Positions 24,164 to 33,501 of a stretch of DNA of 64,000 nt are shown here, piece after piece. The position numbers and the translations under genes were made by a program. How positions within the stretch are numbered: the stretch's first letter is position 1; each line of letters opens with the position of its first letter. Below the pieces are notes generated by a model. The model was given only the letters and a program-made list of their open reading frames with translations, searched no databases and was not told where the DNA came from. The stretch comes from Undaria pinnatifida (lineage: Eukaryota > Sar > Phaeophyceae > Laminariales > Alariaceae). Location: NCBI GenBank assembly GCA_012845835.1, contig JABAKD010000028.1, forward strand, positions 14,958,868-15,022,867. The letters are read 5' to 3'.

Positions 24164-27100
24164 CTAGGTGTACACGCAGGGGCCGGACTGCGTCCGCTTC
24201 CAGCCGAAGGCCGAAAGGGTCGCGTCGAGAGTGTCGTTCCACTGCGCCGGCGATTGTGATAGCCCGTAGAGGCTGCGCTTGAGCTTGTAGATCATCGGTT
24301 CTCCTGTCTTCGGGTCCTTGTGAGTTTCCCCAGGAGCGGGCCTGACGTACACGTCCCTGTCGCAGGGAGCGTTCAGGAATGCTCCGACGACGTCCAATTG
24401 ATGGATGACCCATCCTTGTTCGTTGGCGATGGCGATGATCAAGCGAATGCTCTCGATGCGGCACACCGGTGCGTAGCTTCGTCCGTAGTCGTATCCTGCT
24501 TCTTGGCGATGTCCACCGACGACGAGACGGGCCTTGAATCGTCCATCCAGTTTTTTCTTGAATACGAACTTTGTGCTGAGGATCTTGTCTGTTTTGGGTA
24601 CGCTACTGAGCGGGACGAGGGTGTAGACGTTGTGTTGTCCAAACTCCCCATCTCGGTAGCGCAAGCTTCTTCCCACTTCTCGCGCTGGGGTGAACTCATG
24701 GCTTACGCGTAGTTGTCCGGGATTTTGAGCACTTGACTCGTTCTTCAAGAGCCCGTGCGGGGCTTCGCTGCGCGTGGCGTAGATGTAGCCGCAACCGGAG
24801 AAGGGATCTTCCGGAAAGTGGGCGAAGTCCCAGACATCTCCGGGACACGGTTGGGACGATTGAGCTGCGATGGTGCTCAATTGGTCGAAAGCGAGCGCGG
24901 TAGGATCGGTGCGCCCAACTGCTAAGCGTGCGTTGCCGCGTGCGGTTCCATCCTCGCTCATGGTCACAGTGAGGGCACCCGGAACTAAGGCAGGGTCCAC
25001 GAGATCATCGTGGGCCGGTTTGCGACGCGTGCTGGCGCGAGTGACTTCGAGGCGGCGCATACCTTGACGCGCCGCTCCAGCTGCGCCAGCTCCTCCTGAA
25101 GTAGTGCCTCCCCGTGAAGGCGAAGATGGTCCCGCCGTTCCCGCAGATCCAGCTTTTCCCCCAGCTTCTATACCGCCGTTAGGCTCCACGCCTCCCGTGT
25201 CAGCGGCTCCTCCTGGATCAGCGGTGCTTCCCGGACTAGCAGCTCCCTCCAGCGAAGCTCCTCCTGGTGATGAGGCTCCTCCCGGCGAAGGATCTTCCGG
25301 AGAGAATGAGTCTTGGTGGTTGTCTTGCTGCAGCTCCAAGCGTAGCTCCTCCCGATCGAGGTTGTCTTGGTGCATTTGCCGGATTTCTTGGCGGAGGAGT
25401 TCCTTCTGCGTTTGGAAGTCCAACCCACTGGCAGTAGTGGGGTTTTCGGGCCCCAGGAGGGAAGTGTAGCTCAGGACATCGCTCTCGTAGCTGTGTGCCT
25501 CGTCGGAATACTGAATGGGAACCGAGCGCGGCGGTGACTCGATGAAGGTTACGTTACGGCTCTCGATCACGGTACCGTTGGACAGATTGAGGATCCGGTA
25601 CGTCTTGCTGTATAGTCCGTATCCACAGAGTTTGCCTTCGAAGACCCTGTCGTCCAGTTTCTTGCGATAGCGCTCGTGGTGCACAAAGGCGCGAGCTCCG
25701 ATCGCGCGAAGTCCCGACAGATCTGGAGACTTGTGGTGCATCTTCGAGTAGGGAGTAGTACCTCCCAGCGCTAAGTGCGGCGACCGGTTCAGTAGATACG
25801 CAGCCGTCATCATGAGTTCGCCGCACATATAGGGCGGAAAGTCACCGTCCTTCAGGAGGCATCGAGTCATGGCTGAGAGTGTTAGCCCGTCGCGCTCCGA
25901 TGTTCCGACCTGTTGAGGCGTGTTGGTGGCAGCGTATTCGAGCTTGATATCTGAGCTCTTGCAGTACTCGCGGAATTCAGTCCCGGTGTTTTCACCTCCC
26001 TTGTCGCAACGGATGGTTTCGATGCGGTACCCGTCGCTGGCGACTCGCATGTTGTAGGCATGGATAGCTTCGGTGGTGTCGGCTTTCTTGCGGAGCAGGT
26101 ACACTTCCTTCATCTTGGTAAAGTCGTCGGTGATCTTGCAGTCGTACGGGAAAAATCCTCCCTTGGACTTTGCTGGTGGGGTGACGGGTCCCAGATTGTC
26201 GATGACCACGATCTCTCCAGGCCAAGAAAGCTCGCGAGTGCTCTTCCTGGGGTGTGGAGACTGCTTGTGTTTCCCCACCTCGCAGATTTCGCAAGGGAAA
26301 GGTGTATCCGAGTAATCCACGCCAGTGTCCGGGTCTTTCCTCAGGATGTCCATGTTGCGAGGGTTGATGTGTCCCAGTCTCCTGTGCCAGGTATCCGCAG
26401 CAATTGCTACTGAGCACACTGCTCGTGAAACCGCTGGTGGTGATGCCTTGTTGACATTCTTGGAGGGCGGCTGGTCAGACGTCTTGCCAGCTTGGGAAGG
26501 AGTCGCAGGCGTTTCTTGAACCGTGACGTCCAGCGTGCACATTCCTTGGTCCTGCGGGTCCTGACGGAGCGGAATGACTGTCTTCTGTACTGTGAGGTGC
26601 GGAGTTTTGTCTTCAACCACGCATCGCAGCCCTTTCTTCAGCAGTGAAGTTGGCGAAAAAATGTTTCGCCCAAGCCCAGGTACAATCAGTCCAGTGAGGC
26701 GAGTAGGACGCTGCTTTCCCTCCTTGTCTGAGATGGTGCAGTGAAGGACACCTGTTGCTGTTCCCTGTAGTTGGCCATCGCCCGCTATGTCGATGATCTT
26801 CGGGATAATTCGCGCCTTGCAGTCTTGGATGCGTCCCTCGGGGATCAGACGGCTGTCGAACATCGTCTCCGACGCTCCTGTGTCCACCAGCAGTCTGACT
26901 CCAGTCTCACTGGCCGAGAAATCCCGTCCTCTGAAGCGGGAGCAGGTGGCGAACATGAATGCATTGTCGAATCCGTCGTCCTCGTCGCGAGTGAAGTCGA
27001 TCGCTGCTTTCTCTTTGCTCGGTTCTCGCTTGTCCGAGGATGCCGAACAGTGATAACAGTGAGAGCATGCTGTGAAGGCCTTGCCTCGCTTCCGTGCTTC

Positions 27101-27469
27101 CGGCTTCTTGGCGCCCTGTTGGTAGCATTCCTCGTTGGAGTGAGAGGTGGTGTTGTGTACTGAGCACCACTTCGTTGCTCCGGCCGGCTGTTTCCTTTCT
27201 TCCCTGAGCTTGGGGCAGTGCCTTCGGATGTGGCCGGGCTCGTTGCATCTGTGGCAGATCAGCGTCGCTGTGGTTGTCATGGCAAACCCGCGACCAGTAA
27301 TCCGCCCTTTTGATCTGTTACGCGACTGTGAGTCGAGGAATATGTTGCGCATGGTGGACTGGATCTCGCCAAGCGCGAAGGACGGGTCGCGGAACACCAT
27401 CATCTTGACGTCGTTGTACTCGTCGGTGATTCCCTGGATACATATGTCCTTGAAGCGTCGATCCGTCAC
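24164..27469 (-). pseudogene. copia gag C-terminus, protease, integrase and RT (main pol ORF)
   Basis: This is 1101 codons, the longest frame in the window. The zinc knuckle CHRCNEPGHIRRHC is at residues 72-85. The protease active site LLVDTGAS is at about 193-200. The GAG-pre-integrase motif WHRRLGHINPRN is at about 361-372, with CEIC at 393-396 completing the HHCC zinc site. Integrase catalytic residues are likely D424 (VVIDNLGPV), D489 (IRCDKGGEN) and E525 (GTSERDG). The linker at about 740-830 is rich in Gly, Ala, Pro and Ser. RT starts near 950 with QLDVVGAFLNA at about 1024-1034, and the frame stops at CVYT. The track-style start is a GTG in mid-gag, so it is a continuation after a frameshift and not a true start. 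Confidence 0.9.
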
Positions 27470-27996
27470 GGTTCACCCATCTTGTCCAGCTGACCGCGCA
27501 GGAGGATCTTTTGGTTGAAGTAGTCGTCGGGGTTCTCACCAGGGTTCATTGGATTATTCTCCATCTCGTCCATCTTTGCCCTGATCACCTCGTCGGTTAC
27601 TCTGTCGTAGTTGCCGCAGAGCTCCTGAAAGGCAGCCTGCCCGTCTCCGCTGATTCCAGTGTCGTCCTCGTGCTTCTGTACTGCTAGTGCGGCCGGTAGT
27701 TCCACCAGAAGAAACAGGATGGCGTAGAGATCCTTGTTAGCCCTTGTGTATGACTCGAGTGCGTTGGTGTCCCCAGGGTCTGGCCGCGGTTGTTTCTTCA
27801 GTAGTGGTAGAATGTCCTTCTTGGTAGCTCCAACCACGACCCAGAACTTCTTCATCCATGTCTTGAATTCCGCAGGGTCCTTGCCGTCGAACTTCCTGAG
27901 TCCTTTGATCACGGTTACCAGGTTCGTGGAGTTGTCGCTGGCGAAGGTGCTTCCTCCCGTGTTGCTCGGTGGGATCACTTCTCCTCCCTCCGGCAT
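27466..27996 (-). pseudogene. copia gag N-terminal segment
   Basis: It starts at a plausible ATG (MPEGGEVIPPSN) and contains a UBN2/gag-like body: GLRKFDGKDPAEFKTWMKKF, then ENPDDYFNQKILLRGQLDKMGEP. It stops at TGA (27466-27468). The protein sense continues at once in the -1 frame (TDRRFKDICIQGITDEY), which in related copia gags is one unbroken domain. The break is therefore more likely a mutation within gag than a programmed gag/pol shift. Confidence 0.85.
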
Positions 27997-28083
27997 GATG
28001 ATTCGTATGATCTTCGTCTTTTACTAGATGTCCCTTCTGCCGCAGAAGTATTCTTGCTCTGGGTGTCTATGCCCGAGGGTTCC

Positions 28084-28226
28084 CCACTCCGCTCCTGCTT
28101 ATGATAAAGAGGGCTCCGGTTGTGGTTTTTGTTCCTGACCCCGCTCCTGCTAATGATATAGAGGACTCCGGTTGTCTTCCCCACCCCGCTCCTGCTTATG
28201 ATATAGAGGACTCCGGTTGTGGTTTT
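28084..28226. repeat. Threefold short tandem repeat in the copia leader
   Basis: CCGCTCCTGCTTATGATA with AGAGGACTCCGGTTGT occurs three times (starting near 28089, 28141 and 28186) between the primer site and the gag start. The unit is about 45-52 bp and lies in the untranslated leader. Confidence 0.85.
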
Positions 28227-28548
28227 TCCTTGATGATTATACCGCAGTGTTCTTGTCCCGATGTAAAATACTCGAAACTCTTCCGCATGAGTGATTCGCT
28301 TCACAACCCACTACTGCTGTTGCAGTACTGGGTAGGTGTTGCGATGTACTTGAAGCTCCTCGGTGTAGATGACCGAGGTTGTGCGCTCACGTTTGTTGCC
28401 GCTGACCGATGACGACGTCGCAATCTCCAAAAATCTCCGAGGTTCCAAGAACTCCGCTCGCTGTCCGCAGAGGCTGTCGAGTATCCCAAGAAGGATGTGT
28501 TGACCTCCCCTTGACGTCCGTAGCTCGTATTGTGCGTGCGTTAACCGA

Positions 28549-28559
28549 GGCTCATAACC
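28549..28559 (-). other. Primer binding site (initiator tRNA-Met anticodon arm type)
   Basis: Directly after the 5' LTR end (minus strand ...TTCTTAACA) comes GGTTATGAGCC. This is complementary to the conserved anticodon-arm sequence GGCTCATAACC of initiator tRNA-Met. Drosophila copia primes in the same way from an internal tRNA fragment and not from the tRNA 3' end. I know that by family; the complementarity is seen directly. Confidence 0.65.
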
Positions 28560-29198
28560 TGTTAAGAATAGTGCGCTGTGTCCCAGCAGCAGGTAGATGT
28601 CGCTGATGCTCGTAGGCTGTGTGGCCTACCTCAGAGGTATACACTCAGAGAGCAGTCGAACTGCGAGCGACTCAAAAACAGAGAAATGAATAGGTTTGAT
28701 TACTGACTGACTCCCAAGTCAGGGTTTGCTGGTGCCGATGAGGAGTGAGAAGGGTGGGCGAGCTAAAGGCTGGGCCACTCTTCTCGAATACGACAAAAAT
28801 AAGCCAATCACACAAAAGATCCAGAATGATTCCAAAATGATTCCGGAAGGTTTCCTACATTCTAGAAGCAGCAACCTCGATCTGAAACGCTTCCAGAAGC
28901 TTACAGAAATTCCAGAAGCTTTTAGAAGGCTTCCAGAAGCTACACACGTTCAACGTAAATGTCTCGGTCAACCTTGACCTATCATGCTTCCGGAATATTT
29001 CTAGAACAAGGGAATACATACTACGGAGACATAAAGGTGTGCCCGCTAGATTGTTTTCTACTGCTACGAAGAAATACTAGTTGCTGCAATCTACGTCTGC
29101 GCTACATATCGCTACTACCGACACACGACTGTCAAGTTGTCGCAATCGTACACAAAGGTAGAACTGTGTTCAGCTGTTGACAGATGCACATAGAGACA
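28560..29198 (-). repeat. 5' LTR of the copia element
   Basis: This is a 639-bp partner of the LTR at 22132, same orientation, with TG...CA ends on the minus strand. It must hold the element promoter by position. Most differences from the other copy lie in the middle section of AT-rich GATTCCAGAATGATT-like short repeats. Confidence 0.9.
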
Positions 29199-29863
29199 TC
29201 CATGGCATACCCATTTGATTCACACCATGTCATCGTGCCATAGCTGCCTAAAAAAACGTCATTTCAGTAAAACTTCATCATTACAAGCCGCGTGTGATGC
29301 TGCAATCACATTCATTGATGAGCTATATTACGTTTCGTGGAGCTACATTTTCGTTAGGGTTTGGTAGGAGCGTAGGGAAAGCACCGGCTTACAAGTACCC
29401 CACACCCATGCTTTGCCGATTCTCTGTGGCAAAGATGGGTATGGCTGTATCGTTAGTCATACCAGTATGATCGTGACGGAGGTTCACGAGAGTATTTGGC
29501 CGACAAGATCTAGTTGGGTTCCTCTCGTGTACATGCATAAACTGAAACGCCTTCATATCCCTGTGAAAACCCTATAGCTGTTTTCCGAATGAATGCCGAC
29601 CGAAAATGGCACGGATTTTCATTCCCCTGTCAACGTGCCCCCACCGCCAACATGCCATTCTCGCCTTGAATCGTTTGAAAAAGCGAAGTAACAAACCGAA
29701 CACAGGGAAAAGTAAAAATATTTTGAGTTAATATGAGGAGATGCGTTGGATATGGATTCCCGAGTTGAAGCGTAACGTAGCGGCCGTTCCAAAACGGTCA
29801 AAAAAAAAAACTTACGGGAAGTCAAGACCGTTATTTGCCGATGCTCGTCATTGCTTCTCGCAG
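29199..29863. other. No gene recognised
   Basis: This is the flank between the copia element and the 29864 exon; nothing beyond the splice acceptor tract was seen. Confidence 0.4.
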
Positions 29864-29941
29864 GTGCTGTATATGGCATGTACATGAGATTCAATATCAC
29901 TGGCAGGAATATTGATGTCAATGGTCTTTCAGGAAGTGAAG
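29864..29941 (+). CDS. 78-nt diverged Pmp-like repeat exon
   Basis: The exon lies between acceptor GCTTCTCGCAG and donor GTAAGTAG. It is 78 nt, phase 1 in and out, open. It reads GAVYGMYMRFNITGRNID and ends VNGLSGSEG. It keeps the GA(V/I)Y opening and a final glycine but lacks GGAIF and the N-S-A turn. It is one codon shorter than the four 81-nt exons. The splice signals and phase match them well; the repeat itself is degenerate, so it may belong to a pseudogene or a divergent repeat. Confidence 0.5.
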
Positions 29942-30512
29942 GTAAGTAGAGAAGAAGGTGGCAGTGTAGACTTTGCTGTTGTTATTATTCTTCTTAGACC
30001 GCTGACTGAAAGACACTACATCGCTATCTCGTCGCTCGGTAGTAAATGCCAATGTACATTCTTTTTGGGGGGGGCTTTGTTACCACAGCATCCACTGATA
30101 TTACTATGGCAAGAAACAGCGGGCACGAGAAAACACGTAACGTCTTCCGCTCCAAACGATATTGGGACTGTTTGTTCGAATCGATAGCGAGACGTCGGCC
30201 GTGTCTCGTGATGATATTATAATAGTCCAACAGGCTGGAATAGTGAACTAATACGTTGGGGTTCGAAATGCCCTCCTTCGTCAGCGTTGATCTCCGGGGC
30301 GACCCCCATGCCACGTCCTAGTCACCGTGACTCCAACACGCCTCCTAATTTTCCTTTCCAAAACTCAAGACTATTTCTTGCATGCGATGCTAACCAGCTT
30401 CAAACTCCAGAAAATATTTTGCTCCTCAAGGGTCCAACATGGCGTGCTACCTCAGACACATCAACACAATCTGTGGAACGGGTTGGACTTCGATATAACC
30501 GGGGTAACTGGT

Positions 30513-30564
30513 ATATCGCATGATATCGCATGATATATCGCATGATATCGCATGATATCGCATG
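30513..30564. repeat. Short tandem repeat ATATCGCATG
   Basis: About five units of a 10-12 bp motif, (AT)ATATCGCATG, in tandem. Confidence 0.85.
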
Positions 30565-30919
30565 GCTAAAGCCTAACATTGAGTCTCACCTTATGACTCA
30601 CTCTAACCCTAAGGCTAACCCTTAAGGCTAACATAGATGTTCTCACTCCGGTGGATATTTTGCCCCTCAGTGAAGCCCAATCGTTTTGCGCAGCTTGATA
30701 TTCCGTTATAGTGGAGCACAAACATTTACTGTACTACTTACTGTCGTTAGAGAGTAAGTTACTATCGGCACTCTTGAACAAGAGCCTATGGTCGGTTGAT
30801 TGGGCCGAACGTTGTATCCCGAGAGATACTACAAAACCCGTGGTGATATTACCTGATTTTACCATAGAATGCAACGAAAAACAAATAGGGGGACAGGCAC
30901 AGGCCGAAGCTATGTAACC

Positions 30920-31085
30920 GGTCGCCCGGGTGGCGTATCCGGTTTTTATCCTCGAGCCTGGTATAGGTCAGTTTCGTGAGTTCGAGCGCCCCCGAGTGCA
31001 TTCGTTGGAACTTTTCCTCGTGCACAAATTGTTTTGCGGAAAGCGCGAGAAGAGCGTGAGCTAGCAACACTCGATGAAAAATCGA
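30920..31085 (+). mobile_element. tRNA-derived SINE-like repeat, copy A
   Basis: The head GGTCGCCCGGGTGGCGTATC looks like a tRNA 5' half with a Pol III A box, and GTGAGTTCGAGCGCC like a B box about 50 nt further on. The body continues GGAACTTTTCCTCGTGCAC, GTTTTGCGGAAAGCGCGAG and GTGAGCTAGCAACACTCGAT, and ends in a short A run. The same head and body occur on the minus strand at 38.1-38.3 kb in different flanks, so this is a dispersed element. Folding as a working tRNA fails in the T stem. Confidence 0.75.
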
Positions 31086-31204
31086 CGGGCAGCGGGAGTG
31101 CTGAACCCTATTCGCGATAATAATTGAAGGCAAGAACCGCGGGGGAGAAGGGACGACACCTGTGACCACGGCTTGTCCAGAAGCTGGAAAGTAGAAGTGT
31201 GAGC

Positions 31205-31437
31205 CACGGCATGGTAGGAGGGTCGCTTTCGGAACCTAACCCTAGCCAATTTTTCAAATGACTCTGAAATTGGTTAATTTCCGGTGTCAAGTTTTTGTGC
31301 TGCTTGAATGTTGCGATATGAATCCGCCATCGAATGGTTGACTGTACCGCGGTGAAAAAAATCACCTAAAAGTACAGAGTCACTCGGGCGAGTAGCTCAA
31401 TCACGGTGGTATTTTTGAAAAATCATGCACCCCCCCC
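31205..31437. mobile_element. Possible diverged MITE relative
   Basis: The left end CCACGGCATGGTAGGAGGGT and right end ACCCCCCCCACCGTAGCACG are imperfect inverted repeats of the same type as the intact MITEs. Internally GAGTCACTCGGGCGAGTAGC echoes their CACTCGCGCGAGTAAC palindrome. No target duplication could be defined. Confidence 0.4.
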
Positions 31438-31454
31438 ACCGTAGCACGCTTCCT

Positions 31455-32110
31455 CTTCAAACTAATACTGATACTTTTACTTGTACTTACCCTTATGTCT
31501 CTTCATTCTAATACTAGTACTAGTACTAATACTAATCCTAATGTCTCTTCATACTAATACTCATACTAATACTAATACTAGTAGTGATACTATTACTTAT
31601 ACTGTTACTAATGTCTGTTCTTACTAATACTAGTACTAATGTTCATACTAATACTAATTTAATACTTATGACCCAGGCTACGGTAGGGGGGTCCCCTTTT
31701 GCGCCTTTTATTTCAGTGGCCAGGGGTCACTCGCGCGAGTAACCCCTTTGTTCCTATGCGATCTTACGTATTCTTCATGATTTACATTGACGAAATTAAT
31801 CCGCAATGCAAAGGTCATCTAAGCTGCGCCGAAACAAATGCCTAAACCATCTTCATCCGTGGGGTACAGAGCCACTCGTGCGAGTGGCTCAAACACACCA
31901 GTGAAAATGGGGGTACCCCCCCTACCGTAGCCTTGGTCTTATACAAATGTAATATTAATATTAATTTAATACTAATGCTAATATAATACTAATACTGATT
32001 TAATACTAATACTAATACTGTTAAAAATTTCTCGTCTTACTAATACTAGTACTAATGTCTCTTGATACTAATATCAATACGTATACTAATACTAATGTAA
32101 ATGTTAATAC
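31455..32110. repeat. ACTAAT/ACTAGT low-complexity tract split by a MITE
   Basis: Degenerate (TACTAA)n and (ACTAGT)n runs fill about 31455-31669 and 31939-32110. The interruption is exactly the MITE at 31670-31938, so the MITE jumped into the microsatellite. Confidence 0.85.
31670..31938. mobile_element. MITE, copy 1 (269 bp)
   Basis: Terminal inverted repeats begin GACCCAGGCTACGGTAGGGG and end CCCCTACCGTAGCCTTGGTC. The target duplication is TTAT on both sides. Both arms carry an inner palindrome (CACTCGCGCGAGTAACC on the left, AGCCACTCGTGCGAGTGGCT on the right), so the whole element can fold back on itself. No ORF. It is nearly identical to the copies at 42713 and 44051. Confidence 0.93.
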
Positions 32111-33501
32111 TTTCGTTCATTGCATATAGGCAACCACCGACGTGACATTCGATGCTGTTTTTAACACGGAGTATAGGTTCAAATTTGTTCGAGGGACTGA
32201 TGTACCAACGGCATTTATGATAATGTTAAATTAAAGGTGGGGGACACAGAGTGCCCCCTGCAGGTCTGCCAATTGAGCAGGTCCTCGGAGAGTACTCACT
32301 TTCGTTCCTTCGTAGAGATATAGCTTTATTCGTTTCCACCAGAGCCCGGGATAGCTTTCTTCGTTTCCACCAGAGCCCGGGATAGCTTCTGAGATCGGAG
32401 GAGCGTGCCTCCGATCTAATTCCTAACTTCCCCGAATATAAACCGCCAACCTTATCATACGAAACCCATCCAAATGATCTCAAATTCGGATACCTACAGG
32501 CCTTTCGAGGCCGTATCTTAACAATAACAAGAAGCGACAAAATCATTTTATTAATTTACGGAGCCTTCTCTGCGTTAACATATCGAGCTATAAGCAATAC
32601 GAATGTTTGCCAGAATGGTGTCTAGACATCCGGCTGTTGAGATACTCCCTCCCCCGCTACTGCTACGTTGGGGACTTAACAATCTCAGAAGCAGCAAGAA
32701 GCTACTGCTATTTTGAAAGCGTTTTGCTACGATAGGGCCTCAAAATTCCGCCAGATTGACTATGATCCACGCCGCTGCTAAATCGAATATCTGCCAAGCG
32801 CCGTTCGTCACACAACTAGACCATGGACGTGGGAATTACAGTAGGATACACGTATGCCTCTAAGGAGTCGGTGTTGAAGGGAGGCATATAGCACAAGAAA
32901 AAAAACAAGGAGACGAGAAGTCTCGAAACCACTGTTAACAGGAGGGCCGATGCCGAAGCATGCGTTTGACGCCACGCTTACGCTTAGCTGCAACACCATT
33001 TACCATTTGATTTTCCCGTGTTGCCTTTCTTCTGCTCAAAAACAAGTACGGATTGCCCAACACGTCGAGGTATTGCTGACCCGCATTGATTACGCTATCC
33101 GTGGGAGGTTTTCCGGCCTGATAATGAATAACTTGTTGGGGAGTATGAAGCGTACGAGAGCTCCGAAAACATCTGCACTATGGACAGAATTAATATTTTA
33201 TTATACATTACACTCGTCGTCGAACATGGCGGTGTGTGCAATAACGAGTCTGGCGGGAACAGAGGTCAAGAGCAACGAGGATCCTAGCATCACCACTGGG
33301 TGTTGGGCTGGGCGGGGGGCGTTTGCTTGCAGAAATCTTCAGTAATGGCGTGCTGATGCACGTGATGTTGCGACGGACGTCTTCACCGCATTTGAATCTT
33401 GAACAGAATACTTCCACCCTGCTCTTGCACATGTTCCAAACAATGTCTTTCAATAGAAGCCTTGCTGACATATGCTTTACACGGGGCTTGATGTGTTCCA
33501 G
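32111..33501. other. No gene recognised
   Basis: A duplicated 27-bp stretch (TTTCGTTTCCACCAGAGCCCGGGATAGC-like, near 32329 and 32359) is the only structure I see. A possible exon near 32128-32230 has a plausible acceptor but soon meets a stop, so it is not called. Confidence 0.4.

Larger units (their letters stand above)
22132..29198 (-). mobile_element. Ty1/copia LTR retrotransposon, nearly complete but disabled
   Basis: The element is 7067 bp with two 639-bp direct LTRs and gag-pol on the minus strand. The domain order is gag, zinc knuckle, protease, integrase, reverse transcriptase, RNase H. Integrase before RT is the copia order. A primer site complementary to an initiator-tRNA anticodon arm lies next to the 5' LTR. 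The reading frame has a frameshift in gag, an in-frame stop just before the RT YVDD motif and a frameshift at the start of RNase H, so it cannot act alone. I count about 20 differences between the LTRs (about 97% identity). The flanks (TACCG on the left, TCCAT on the right) show no target-site duplication. It lies between two candidate Pmp-like exons, perhaps inside an intron. Confidence 0.93.

Noticed and set aside
27440-27500. Programmed -1 frameshift between gag and pol
   Set aside because: The break falls inside the continuous gag domain, before the zinc knuckle, and I see no clear slippery heptamer; a mutation is simpler.
30920-30995. A tRNA gene
   Set aside because: A and B boxes are present but the T stem does not pair and the acceptor stem fails; the shared non-tRNA body shows it is a SINE-like repeat.
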